Assembly (NCBI GenBank): GCA_950106755.1 | Contig: OX467083.1 | Span: forward strand, 25,725,029-25,789,028 | Direction of reading: 5' to 3' | Source: Climacium dendroides | Lineage: Eukaryota; Streptophyta; Bryopsida; Hypnales; Climaciaceae | DNA: 64,000 bases | Shown here: positions 35,648 through 47,745 of the stretch, piece after piece | Position numbering within the stretch: the stretch's first letter is position 1 | How the letters are laid out: every line of letters begins with the position of its first letter | Program-made: the position numbers and the translations under genes | Notes under the pieces: model-generated | The model's input: only the letters and a program-made list of their open reading frames with translations | The model's database searches: none | What the model was told of the DNA's origin: nothing

Positions 35648-37200
35648 TTAACCCCTAAAGTTCCTTCACTATATTTTCACCAAAAATGCTCCAAAACTGC
35701 CATTTCTAGTACAAGTACCAAATTTCTTAAAAAAAACTTTTTTTGACACATGTAACCATAGGATCTTATAGTATTTTAACTTGAAAACACGTGGTAAAAT
35801 TTTTGGAAATTTCCACTGCATGGATTGCAAGATATAAGCATTCAAATTCACTAAAATCATATTTTTAGCCTAGCAAAAAATAGGGCAGTTGTACTTCACA
35901 AGCTCACTTTCCTATGAAAAAATGTCCAAAATGGTGGATAATATTTGGATTATTTTTCCTAAACAAGTTGGTCACATGCTTGAAATGTTTTAGATCATTT
36001 GGAGTTGTACAACATATAGTAAATAAATAGTAAGTAGAGAGTAGTAGAGAATGATTCAAAATATTAAATTGTTAAGGATTTAATTATGGAGTTGAAAGAT
36101 GCCAATCTTAATGGTTGAAATGTTTTTATAAACAATCTACATCCTATGATTTATTTTTTTCAGAAAATATTGAAAATTGAGTAAGATAAAGGACTTCAAG
36201 GTTTATTTTAGAGTAGAGAATCCATAACCGCCCGCAAACAAAAACTACTCATAATTTTAATCCCATTGATCAAAATGGAATGATTGAAAGCTTTCCAAGT
36301 ATATATAACTCTAGAAAACCGATTTCAAATTTTTTTCTAAAAAAAATGATTTTTAAAAATTTGCTTGTACTGCCTGGGTGGTGGAAAAAGTAACATTTTT
36401 TGCCATTAATTTTGACTTGTATTTCTAAATGTCATGAAATTTGGTGCATTTGAAAGATATTCCTCACCCCACCTATTAAAATTTAAGCCTAAAATATGCA
36501 GATCTCTAGTCACATGTACTTGCCCAAAATTTCTATACAACCAGAAAACACATGCTGGTTCTTTAAGGATTAAATGCAAACAATGTCACTATTTTATCCA
36601 TCAATTGTAGTTTAGTTAACATGATCATATAGATTCCATTTTGTAGCTTTTCTCATTCATTTTTGAATAATTTCATTAACCCTTAAAAGACATTTCATGT
36701 CCCCGCTTAGTCAAACTTCATTAGATTTCTACATTAAAACATAGATTTCAAAAATTTAATATTTTTCACATGTAGTAACATATGTCTAAAGTTTAATCTC
36801 ATTTTTTTCATAATTAACTTTGATACAATTTTCTAAAAGAATCCATAAAAAAATCATGGTGATTACAAAAAATGTTTAAAATGGTCTGAATTTTTTTTGA
36901 AAAATAGAAATAATAGTGACAAACATCATGGTGTAATTTACATACTCTTTGATATTACACCAAGAGAAATTCAATAGAAAAAGTTCAATTGTGGTGTAAT
37001 ATGAGCTTTCAAGAAGTTGTCTTGAAAGTGTTACAAAAATTATAGTTTTGACAATTTTGAAAAAAAATCCAAATGGAATAAAAAGTAGATTATTGGAGCT
37101 ACATTTTTTTAGTAAAACTTTGAAACATTTAAAATCAAGAACTATATGAAAATCCAAGTTTTGACTTTCAAAATACTCGAGGGACTTCATAACATTGCTA
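35648..37200 (+). repeat. Dispersed repeat, copy B, starting TTAACCCCTAAA
   Basis: The left 490 bp match copy A at 7376-7870. About 36130-36350 matches the inverse of about 18140-18350. It opens with TTAACCCCTAAA at 35648-35659. The rest is very AT-rich and has no protein. I could not fix its right end. Confidence 0.6.
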
Positions 37201-37329
37201 ACTGGGCTCCCTACCTCCCTTACAAATACACATGAGGTATAATTCCCCGCAAAATGCCTGGGGTGAATTTAATTAAAATGCATAATGTAGATTGGCTTAC
37301 GGAACAGTGTTAATAAAAAAACTGTTCCT

Positions 37330-37364
37330 GTTTGCATTCGTTCATTCGACCGATGATCGAGGTT
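37330..37364 (+). repeat. 35-bp inverted repeat, left arm
   Basis: The 35-bp stretch containing CATTCGACCGATGATCGAGG is matched, inverted, at 38339-38373 with one mismatch. The arms enclose about 1 kb. Confidence 0.85.
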
Positions 37365-37757
37365 AATCAAAAAACGGAGGTTAATAAAAAAACGGAGGTT
37401 AAAACCCCAATATTTAGTAAGGTAACCCCCGTGTGCCCCAATCTCAAGGTAGCATTCCATTCCCCAATCCCAGGGCTGATCATATTGCCCATGATTTCTG
37501 CATTTATTAAGGAAAGGGGCTTCCACACTGGGAGCTCTATATTCCGAATGGTCTGCCTTCTCCGGTTTGGGGATTTTAAGGGTTCAGGGTTTAGGGTCTC
37601 CCGACTCTGGCATTCTGGACTGAATGATGAAATCAAAACTTGGGCACAGAGATCTACCGCTCTTCTCGTCAATTGCAACAAGTTATTCGATGCTGGACTT
37701 TGCGTGAAACTCCTTGAATCCTTGGAGCTCATTTGGTTGCATCTCAAGGGAGAATCC

Positions 37758-38016
37758 TACCTTGGCGATGGAGGCTTTGGAACATCTGCAAGCCGTTCAT
37801 GGCCATCTCCGACTTCTTCACACGCATGCCATCGCCACCTCGCACTCCCCGACCAACCGCTTTCTTGCCGAGTTTCTCCTAATTCTGGTGAATGCACTTC
37901 ATTGCCTCTCTTTTGTGACCATCAACCCCGCTGTGCATTCTTCGAAATTGTGCAAGTGTTTTCTTGTTCGCTTTGTCACTGACTCCTGTTTTGATTCCAT
38001 CGGGATCGTCACTTGA
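37758..38016 (+). pseudogene. Possible PPR-protein 5' fragment
   Basis: The frame starting ATGGAGGCTTTGGAACATCT reads MEALEHLQAVHGHLRLLHTH and stays open for about 85 codons. Its LQ.VH.HL..LHTHA pattern recalls the start of plant PPR proteins, but no full 35-residue PPR repeat follows. It lies between the two arms of a 35-bp inverted repeat and may be a captured fragment. Low confidence. Confidence 0.2.
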
Positions 38017-38338
38017 TTTGCCGTTTATGAAATTCGAAATTGGTTGTTTTGGAGAATTTCAGTTCCGCATGTAATGGTATTGGTTTTTAGGGAGGAACAC
38101 TTGTGTCCATTGTTTGCGTAGCGTGCTAGTGCTGTTCATATTGAAGAGTCTTCATAAATCTCATTACTAAAATACTCCTCCCCATAAAAAGTTATATCCA
38201 TCCGTAAGTGGAGCAGTGGCATGTGACACCGGTAGCTAGCTTTCTTTCACACTGATTCAACCCCCAAAACGTGATCGTGATCGAGCGAGCAACAGTGAAT
38301 GCCGCTACGAAGCTCAACACACACCATGATCGATACGA

Positions 38339-38373
38339 AACCTCGATCATCGGTCGAATGAATGAATGCAAAC
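38339..38373 (-). repeat. 35-bp inverted repeat, right arm
   Basis: Inverted partner of 37330-37364; 34 of 35 bases match. Confidence 0.85.
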
Positions 38374-40436
38374 GTTCCATTATTTGAGCCTCCAATAAGA
38401 TACTATTTCACTTCAACCCAACTTACCCAAAGTTATTAATTGCTTCTGGATCTGAGTGTTGGCTCGTCAATGTCGGACGTGATCGCGTGATTACCCAAAC
38501 GGGATCGGAGCTAGGACCCAGTCTCATATGCCAGTTAACTAAGTTGAGACGATCGATTTCTGTGAGCTCCCTCAGTGAGGAGGCTGCATGCATGCTTTGA
38601 TCGAGAGCAGTGGCATGCATTATTAGAATTACTGTGTGCTCAATAATGCAAAAAGGGCGGAGGATTGGAGCGCCCAATGAGCACGAAAATCAAGTGGAAT
38701 TTGTGGCGCGATGATTGCAGTGTTTGCGAGGGAGCGAGCGGAAGCCGCAGGAGAATGTAGACAGATAGTAGTGAGATCTGCCTACTTATATGCAAACCTT
38801 GTGATTCGGGACCATGGGTCGGACCAATGATCACTTCAGCATCGATCTGTGGAACAGATGGTGAGCAGTTCAGTTGAGTGCGACGGAAATTTTTTCCCGT
38901 GTAGCTATTGTGATTGCAAAATTTTCAGAATTTTTATTTGCGAAGCTGAAATTTCTGTGAATTTGGGGAGGCCAAAGTGTTCCAAATCAATATTCGACAT
39001 CTAGAAGTCATGCAATTCCCCTCATAGGGAAGATTGGTTCCTGCTCATGCATACAAATTTCAAAATTATAATATGTGCTTTTAAGAAAAAAATGAGCCCT
39101 CCAACGGGCTGTGAGTTTGAGGATTTCACAGTGGGAACAACAAGGAATGATAGCTGAAGAAAAAAGTTCAAATTTTTTATTTATATTTATTTTTGGTTGT
39201 TTGACCTACAAACTAGAGTCTAGAAGGCCTAATCAATGTGGGACAATTCACTCAAATAATTTAAAAAAATATTAAAATAAATACAAAATTACCAAGAATT
39301 TGAATATGATGTGGCATTAGTGCAACCACATCACATTGTTATTTATGAATTATTTTTTGAATTATTTTATATTATTATTTAAAAATTTTAAATTATTATT
39401 ATTATTTTAATTTATTTTAATTTATATAATTTTTTAATGTGGCCATTGTTCATTATTGATGATGAATAGTGGCTTGTGTCCCTTGAATTGACTATAAATT
39501 TTATTGAAGGGAACTCATTCTCATTGCAAAGCAACCTCTTTGAAGACTCAGTTTTTTCCTAATGATGACATTCGACAATTTTTCCTCGCAGCCTTGCATA
39601 TCATGTATGTCATTAAAACCAATCTCCCAAATGGAGTTTACAAAAATGTTTTGTTAAGCTGGAAATAGTGGTATCCTATAAGTTAAGAACCTATCCCTAG
39701 TTGGTAATGGCTAGTTTGACTTTAGGTATAAGAGAACTTCTAATAAACAACATTTTCTAAAATAATAAACCTCTCTAAAGTATTGCTGATTGCAAGTCCC
39801 AACCCAACTTGCACACAAAACTTCATGAATACAAATGAACCTCTTTGTTGTAATAAAACTCTTTATTACTATAGTGTATCAAACTAGTCCCAGCTTGGGT
39901 CTTTATAGAAGTTCTATTGTAATGGGAAAGAAAAGCTTTGTTATGAGAAACAACATGCTGAGCCACAAGAGTGGTGAGGAATGTTATTTCTCATGATGAG
40001 CCAAAGGGGACCCATGTTATGAAAGTGATCATACATGTTCTCATCCAATTAGAAATTAATTGTCTTTTCTTGGCTAATTAAAATGAGTTTTGGACATTGA
40101 GGTTATATTCTTCTTGCTTATTAAAAGTTCCTTGTTTCCCGTTATAGCTACATTAACTATTGAAGAATAAAGGCTAATAGTCCAAATTTCTAAACTTGTG
40201 AAGATGTATCATAGAATGCAGCTTAGAATAATAATTTAATAATGACTCTCAAACAATAGTTGTCAAACATGGTTTGTAGATCTTATCCATACAATTAGAT
40301 CAACTATTACACTAACTAATATTTTTTTAATTTAATTTGAGACCTAAAATTTAAAATTTCTTCTAAAATAGATTGAATATTTGTTCACAAGAATTCTTTT
40401 CCTTTAAATTCATAATAATAAATTTTAGTCATAGTG
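38374..40436. other. Intergenic stretch, no gene seen
   Basis: The sequence becomes strongly AT-rich after about 39050. No frame is recognised. The interval ends at the GTG target site of the second CACTA element. Confidence 0.4.
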
Positions 40437-42417
40437 CACTACTAGAAAATGCATGTTTTATGACTACAAAATATGAATGCAATGAGTAAAAAATCTCAGA
40501 ATATGACTCACGTCAAAATCACTATACATGATTCGGAACATGACTAGGTCTAGTCATTACTGCCGAGTCATATTGAACATCAATTATATTAACAGTTATA
40601 TACACTGGGGAGTATAATTAGCCATTTTTTTGCTAATGTGGCGTATATGTTGACTATCTTTTGGGGCTTAACTTTCTCTTGAGCTACCTAGGAAGAAGGG
40701 AAAAAAAATCTACATAGCATATGACTCTATATAGTCATATTTTTGGTTGACGTGGAATATGATTACAATAAATCATATTTTTGACTGATATGAAATATGA
40801 TTGTAGTAAGTCATATTTTGGCTAACATGGCATATGACTTTGTACAATCATATTTTTTGTTGATATAGAATATGATTTTTATAAATCATATTTTTGGTTG
40901 ATGTAAAATATGACACTTGTGAGTCATATTTTTTGCTAATGTGGAAAACAACTCTCTCAAGTCATTTTTTTGAATGATGTGGAATATGACTTTTATGAAT
41001 TAAATTTTTACTAATGTAAAATATGACTTTTATAAGTTATATTTATAATTGATAAGGTAATTCACATGGATGTGGTTGGTAATTTATAACTGATTGTAAT
41101 CATGTTTTTAAAAGTGCAAAGTCACCTTTTGGCATGCATAACTATGAGCATTATATGATTAGCTAGTTATATTTTTGTCAATATATATTATAAAATATAA
41201 CTTAAGCAAATGATTCTCCAATGATTAAAAGTCACATGTGTGCAATTTGTGATAAGGATAATTAAGGTTTAAAATAGCTTCAATTACAAATTACAATTAC
41301 CTTTTCTATGCATTTTAAATGGATATGACACGTTGCAATTATACATCAAGATATTTGAATAAAAGACTTTATGTGGTTAAAAATGAATGACTTTGTTTCA
41401 ACTTTTCATATCTGCATATACAATTAAAAAAATGGGATATTAATTTTTAGTGAATGAACTACAAAGTTCAACCTTCAAAAACTTACAACAATATAAAATA
41501 TGTAGCATAAATTTAAAGTAGGAAGAATAACAATGGTAATGAAGTAAAAAAGAAAAAACAATGAGTGTTAAGAAATAACAACAAGCATGAGTTAAGATGC
41601 AACAAGGAGCTACAACTAAGAGACAACAAGAAACAAGAAACGAGATTTAAAATGCAACAACAAGAAAACAAAAAATAAGATCGAATAGGCAAGAAGACAA
41701 AAGAATTAAAATGTAAGAAGAATTTTTTTTTTTGATGCAACAAGAAAAAACAAGAAGTGTGGACTAAAGAGCAAGAAGAAACAAGAGTTTAACTATAAAC
41801 TAAAGAGCAACAAAAGACAACAACTAAGAAGCAAATTCAAGAAGCAACAAGAAATAAAAGATAAAAAACAACACAAGACAAGGAAAAAAAGCTTAAAGAA
41901 GTGCCGGCTAAGGTTTCAAAACCTTAAAGAAGTAATGGTTAGGGTTTCAAAATCTTAAAAAAGTAGCTGCTAGGGTTTCAACATCCTAAAAAAATAGTGA
42001 TTAGTTTCAAAATCCAAAAAGTAGGTGGCTAGGATTTTAAAATCCTAAACAATGGCTTGACCATATTTTTGGGGGATTGCTCCAAAAAATATGATTGGAA
42101 ATATAACTGAACCAAAAACATGATTGGGTACTTTTTCAACAATTTCCTTGCCCAAATTTACTTTAGGTTGCCTAAAACAAAAAATATAATCACTATGGAG
42201 ATATGATTGCAAAATATGACTAAAAAAGAATATGACTTTGAAATATGACTCTACGTCCCCAAATATGTTCCCTATGGTTCCTCATAAAGTATTTGGCATT
42301 TTCAACAGGCGTATATTATACACCTATGAAGTACAAGGTCAAAATATAATTCCAACTAGTTGCTAGTCATCCTCAATCATATTTTCATAGTCATAAAATG
42401 TGCATTTTTTGGTAGTG
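40437..42417 (-). mobile_element. Second non-autonomous CACTA element of the same family, opposite orientation, 1981 bp
   Basis: It starts CACTACTAGAAAA and ends GGTAGTG, flanked by GTG at 40434-40436 and 42418-42420. Both ends carry ATGTTTTATGACTAC-like subterminal repeats (inverted CATAAAATG at the right). Read in reverse it has the same plan as 29046-30958: a GGGAACATA-type segment with a GCGTATA..ATAC stretch near 42250-42330, AGGGTTTCAAAA segments (41900-42060), a purine-rich tract (41520-41890) corresponding to the CT tract of the first copy, and a palindromic array. It is more AT-rich and diverged, hence probably older. Confidence 0.85.
40718..41053. repeat. Palindromic ~38-bp array in the second CACTA element
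   Basis: About nine degenerate units of the form AATATGACT..AGTCATATTTTTGGTTGA. They are the inverse of the array at 30264-30675, and several arms have decayed by substitution. Confidence 0.8.
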
Positions 42418-42863
42418 GTGCTTTTTGAAAATTTTGGTTTATCTTTTTATTCATATAGATTTGAGGAAGAACCACTAGTCAATTCATTACTAGCTAGTGA
42501 AATTAAAAAAAACTTATTGTAATTTGAAAATATGAAAAAGAAAATCTAGTGAAAAAATCTATAAGAGTTCTATTTAGAATATAAATAGTAAAAGAAACAG
42601 ACTCTAAAAAATTTAAAAACCAGTTGAGTGTATGAATTATATGAAAATGGCTAGTAAAACTCAAAAAACACCCCAAATGTTGATGGGCAATTGGTCAAGC
42701 CCTCAAGGCCCTTTCATTGATGTATCAAGGATCATCTTTAGATTGTATGGTCTTGGTAGTGGTTTGATTTAGTATAAATTTTGAATGCAACTTGTAGCCA
42801 CATTCTAAAACCTTTCTTATAGTACAAGTTGAACATGGTTACTACTATTTAATTATTTGCCTA

Positions 42864-43260
42864 TCTAAGTTAAATTTTGTTGGATCTTGTTCACAATTGA
42901 AAGACAATATAAATGCGCTACAACAAATAAGTATTACAAAATTTCCAACTTAGTGCTAATGATAGTTGCACCCAAATTTATTTTTTTAAGTCCCGATGGT
43001 TGCAATAAAGTTGTGCCTAACTAAGTTAATTTTTGTTGGATCTTGTTCACAATTGAAAGACAATAGCAATGCACTATATTAAGTAATTTCAAATTTCTAA
43101 AGTACTAATGATAGTTGTACTAAACTTTTTTTTAGGTCACAACCATTGCAGTAAAGTTGAGTCTAGCTAAGCTAAATTTCGTTAGAATGATCTTGTTTAC
43201 AATTGAAAGACAATACCAATGCACTACAACTAAGATAGAACCATTACCATACAGATTTGC
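42864..43260. repeat. About 150-bp tandem repeat, three copies
   Basis: CTAAGTTAAATTTTGTTGG starts at 42864, with related starts at 43021 and 43167. Each unit contains CACAATTGAAAGACAATA (or a close variant) and, in units 1-2, a CTAATGATAGTTG block. A partial fourth piece, AGTGCTAATGATAGTTGCAC, lies at about 43700. Confidence 0.8.
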
Positions 43261-44640
43261 AATCTAGGTACTTTGGAGAAGCTATTTATGAGCTCTCATG
43301 TTTTTCAGAGATTGAATTGTTTGAGAGAAGTCAATTGCAAAAAGAATGAAGACATTCCGACAAGAATTGAATTTTTTGTGATTTTTCAAACTGAAATATA
43401 AAACCATAAGTAGACCCTTGTTGAAGCATGATCAGACCATTGTTGAAGCGTGGGCTGATGTATCTGCTTCCCAATGCATTGCCATCATGATAATGAATTA
43501 GTAAGATTGTGGTAATAGATGGGGCTAGTGATGGAAATGGGAGGAACTTGTAGGTGGTGAAATTGGGTAAACGGTGGTATTGGGCAGTTCTACCTTATGG
43601 AGGATTTTGTTACAATGGTGACATTCCATGTGCCATTTTCAAACTACCTGCTCTGAATTGTAAAAGTGACATCTAGGATGGATATAGTTTTCCAGTGAAA
43701 GTGCTAATGATAGTTGCACCCAAACTTCATTTTCAGGTCACGACTGCTGCAATAAAGCTGTGGAGTGACAATTCTCGTGGAGTCGTGGAGTGCCACACTC
43801 CGCGAGCATCATGATTCTGAATCTCATAGTCAACTCCCTTGTCCAATAGATGCATTTCCAAACTCTTCCCAAATCAACGCCGGTTGTCACCCGACGAAGC
43901 CAAGGCCTGTACAGTGCTGGTAGCATAATTCTAGGCTATGAGATTCTGCATAATGAAAGCCATTTGCAGTGTTGACGACGGACGGACATTGAAAAATCAA
44001 TCAATGCAGTGCTTCCAATACGCCAACGTCGCCAACTCGATCGACAGCTTGCCCTGGCATGGCTGAAGAAACGGCGGAGCTGGGTCAACGGCCGGAGAAA
44101 CCAAAGTACTACAGTTACTGTAACTTAATATATGGAAGTCTTTGCACTGTAACTTAATATATGGAAGTCCTTGCACTGTAACTTATGCAGGAACGGAACG
44201 GTAATCATCATATCATTCACATGATTGTAAGCTTTAGTTTCAGTCACTCTTTAATAAATGCACAGTTTCGATGTTGTGTGTAGATTTGAGTGGACGACTT
44301 CCTCATGTCAAGTTTAGTCGTGTAAGAGTGCACTTAGAAGCTCACTTGTTGCCTTGTTCTCGAATTAAGTTAGAGAGGGCGAATCGTGTGCGTGTTCCAA
44401 GAATGTGATTGAACTGAACTTACTCGAAGTTTGTAATGCGGCGTACTATGATTTATCCTATTAGTGCGAGTGACACTTACTGATCACTGTCAAAAAATAT
44501 TTCCACAAGATAGTTACCAACAGGCCGGGCAGTGGGATTCGCAGCAAAATAGTGAAGCTATTAAAGAATGACATTTGCAGTAGCCTTGGGTCTCACACTA
44601 ATGATATGCTGCTGACTAATTCAAATTAATAATTCTAAAG
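43261..44640. other. Intergenic stretch, no gene seen
   Basis: It contains a patch at about 43611-43700 similar to about 51310-51395 (TGTAAAAGTGACATCTAGGA), a small GGAGTG/CACTCC inverted repeat at about 43760-43800, and a tandem repeat at 44116-44185. Confidence 0.4.
44116..44185. repeat. Tandem repeat of ACTGTAACTTAATATATGGA
   Basis: Two full copies and one partial copy of a unit of about 35 bp: CACTGTAACTTAATATATGG, then AAGTCTTTG or AAGTCCTTG. Confidence 0.8.
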
Positions 44641-44643
44641 AGG

Positions 44644-44930
44644 TTAAGTTGCAACTCCCTCCAGATACGTGTAATTCCTATAAGCCGCCACTCCAAACTT
44701 CGATCCTTCAACGAAATGGCTAGTCGAAGCGAACCCAATAATCTCTGCGTCACGACTCCATGCTGGCCTACCTTCAGATTTGATGTCTGCCACCCTGTAC
44801 GTACGACCCTGGAAGGGTGCTTCCCCGGTTGCTTCAATTCTGGAGATTGATGAGTCATCTCTGTAACTTCCTAGTGAGAATGTTCGCTTCAACGCATGTT
44901 CATTTATCTGGTGCCGAACATTCGTTCACG
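44644..44930 (-). CDS. Unrecognised small coding-like frame
   Basis: A minus-strand frame open from about 44930 to the stop at 44644 reads RTYRVADIKSEGRPAWSRDA and EIIGFASTSHFVEGSKFGVA near its end. It looks like the C-terminal exon of a globular protein, but no family is recognised and no upstream exon was secured. A second frame overlaps it on the same strand, so the call is tentative. Confidence 0.25.
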
Positions 44931-46801
44931 AGTGTAGCTGGAAGTTTGGATTTGTGCTCTAACTTTCATATGCCAGAAAAGTACTCCCAAACTCTTAGTA
45001 CGTTCACACAAAAAATGGCTCAGGTCAGCAATTTTCACACGCAACTGAAGCAGTGAGCCTTGGTTAACTCCTAACTTTATTAGATTAGTTGTTGAATAAT
45101 CGTCAATTCTGGTACCCACGCAGATGGAAAAACTCACAAGCTTTGAACATTCTTTACCACTGGAATCAAATTAAGTCCGTGGACCAAGGTTGAATAGTTT
45201 TCAGCTGTAGAATCACTGTAAAATTGGATTCTCACTCAGGTTCTCGATGCCTCGATGTTTCTTTCCCAAATAATAGTTTAGCTAGCCTGCAATGGAATGT
45301 TACTTGGTAAAGAATTTATTTAGTGCAAAATGAAAAAAATTAAATTAGGCTGGTTGACGCTTGAGTGAGTCAGTTATTCTATAATATGAAGCGAACTGCC
45401 CGCCATAGCTAAGCTAGTTTTCATGATGGTATTTAAATGAAAGCCTTGCCGGAAGTTCCGAAGACGGAGACTTTCATGAATGTGCAAGACAACCCAGTTA
45501 AATAGATGTTCATAGTATTCGTTAAGATGGTTTTTTTCAAAGCTCCAAAATCCCTATATTGTTCCAAAAATGAAAATAAAAAAATATTGCTATATTCAAG
45601 TGCACAGCGTTTGAAGATGGGCATCCGAAAAAGTGCCAATTTCCTACTATTTGTTCATTAGTTTTCACGAATACGATGAAATGACATGCGCACCACTTGG
45701 CAGTAATCAAAGCAAAATTTCAGAAAAAGGAATCACTGCTTCACATGCACAGCAAAGCTATGTCCGGCACTGTTAGTCATCCCATCATTGAGCCGTGCAT
45801 GGCAAGCTTAACTTAATTCCAGGCCGGGACTACCACACCATGCCCAAGCGCGAAGCAGCATGCCGGTCCCTGCCACCAAAATTCCATAGCCCAGCCGCTC
45901 TGCACGGGCAGTCAACAAGAACATACTAAAACATGTATTTGAAAACAAAATGGAAACAGTAAGTTGCATGAGATTCTCTAGCTGGAAGCATTTGGACCAT
46001 TCATAAATCATACTCCGTACTCTAGAGTTCAATTCTTGAAAGGATAGCTGTGACGAAATTCAACTCTTGTGCTTTACGGCTAACTTTTTAATGAAGTGGC
46101 TCTCCAATATGCCAAGGAAATAGAAGGATTCGACTACTCCTCATAGGTTCAATTTTTAAGAAAAAAATTGACAAGTCATGCGACAGATAGCTTTTAATCT
46201 CGAATCCGCCGCTGTACTGGCATCCGTCTTTAATTTCAGTGAACCTCTCTCTACCGTAGTACCGCAGGGCCGCGAGGAAAATAATTCTAGATGCAGAAAT
46301 TTTAGGGAAATTATTTAAAAAAATGATATATGGTTTAAAAAAAGGGACATGGTGAAAACAAAAATTATTGGTTTTAAATTCTAATTTTTAGCATCTGCTG
46401 TCGAACCTTATTTATCGATAAAAAACAATAATTCGGCAGAAAGGTGCCGACCCTGCCCTACACTAACGGAATACTGCTCGTTTTAGAAGTCCTACTATTG
46501 CAGCTTCGGGAACTGAACGTCAAAATTATTTGCGCTAACTTACATGGAACCATGGAACATGTTATCTTAACAGTTGTGATCCAGCAAGATATCTGTGGGC
46601 TAATTTCCATTGGCTACTGTAAACGAAATTCTCGAACTACGGAAGTCAGATCCAATGAAATTGGATTCACCATGAAAATAATGCTCTTGCCGTCTTGCGT
46701 ACAATTAATTCCTTTTTTTTTTTTTAATAATATAGAGATTCAAAGAAAGGTCACTTCTATAGCACGACCAGAAAACGGTTCTATCGAAGGTGCCGTTCTC
46801 A
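44931..46801. other. Intergenic stretch, no gene seen
   Basis: Frames here are short and unsupported. The 46440-46860 frame on the plus strand contains a T-run and lacks codon-like character. Confidence 0.35.
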
Positions 46802-47248
46802 TCAGTACTCTGGGAAGCTCTTCCACCACGTTTTGGGCCATTTGGGGTGTGGTTCATCAGTAACCAACACCAACAGTCTGTAGACGGTGTGTAGTCCTAA
46901 CTCGATATGCCACCAGCTGGGTGCTTTCCATGTCACAAGCAAGTCTTGCAAACCTAGAAGTTGAAAAGTTGAAAAATTGGGAAATAATAAATTAAAAATT
47001 AGTGAAACTAAAGAAAATCTTTGCCATTTTTCACTTTTTTCTATTCCGCTTGTACTGTCGCCCTTCCATGAGGATTGACAAGAAGGCCACTCACGAATAT
47101 ACTTGAATGGACCCCTTCCGTCACTACTCAACTCCGAGTGACCGACAATTGCAAAGAATGTTCGTTCATCGATCCACTCCTGATCTTCTGGAATGCACAA
47201 CTTCCGGCAGCTACATCCGAGGCCACATCCGAATAATCGAAAGCACAT
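46802..47248 (-). CDS. Small two-exon hypothetical gene, possibly discoidin/fucolectin-like
   Basis: Exons 47095-47248 and 46802-46953 join in frame through a 141-nt GT-AG intron (GTGAGT donor, TTCTAG acceptor), giving 101 aa from the ATG at 47248. The second exon reads LQDLLVTWKAPSWWHIELG. The PSWW.IELG..Y.. segment recalls the WW.VDLG strand of F5/8-type carbohydrate-binding domains, but the rest of that domain is missing. It may be the fragment of a larger gene or a pseudogene. Product unknown. Confidence 0.3.
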   Translation of the reverse strand: MCFRLFGCGLGCSCRKLCIPEDQEWIDERTFFAIVGHSELSSDGRGPFKYIREWPSCQSSWKGDSTSGIEKSEKWQRFSLVSLIFNLLFPNFSTFQLLGLQDLLVTWKAPSWWHIELGLHTVYRLLVLVTDEPHPKWPKTWWKSFPEY

Positions 47249-47745
47249 CCTTACGTACTAACGAGCTCAAACGGAAGAAAATGAATAATATCATCAATCC
47301 AGCAGCCACCGAATCTCTTCAACCTGAACCTATTTGCGGGCTGTCCTCAGGGTGGAATCTGCAGGTGTCCTCACCGTCACTTCCTTAGGATCGGATAAGG
47401 CTCGATCTCAATTATGCAAAAGAGAAAGCTTCGTTCACGCAGTCAAACAGCACTGATTATGCAGCTTGTGTTGAGCCCAAAAGTGGTGAAGACTTTCCGT
47501 TCTAGAAACCAGTCCAACCTCTGGGCCCACAACCTCCGGCCAGGCCAAGTTGACACTAATTTATAGAGAGAGAGCTTTCGCAACACTTCACAGGGCAACC
47601 AGTACGATCGAGATCGATTCAGTGCGGGAACCAGCTAGTTCTCAACTGAAAACGTACTATCGATCTTACTCTCTGGCAACAGCTTTGATCGATAAACCTC
47701 AGCTGTTGGTTTGAGAGATCGAGAGTGTCTTAGTACTGCAACGTC
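47249..47745 (+). promoter_or_regulatory. Upstream region of the pectinesterase gene
   Basis: This 0.5 kb separates two divergent genes. A TTTATAG box followed by an AGAGAGAG run lies at about 47559-47572, some 175 bp before the pectinesterase ATG. That is a plausible TATA region followed by a GA-rich 5' UTR, though no transcript start can be seen. Confidence 0.3.

Noticed and set aside
46444..46863. 139-codon plus-strand frame
   Set aside because: It contains a poly-T run and reads into the antisense of the small two-exon gene; no coding signal.
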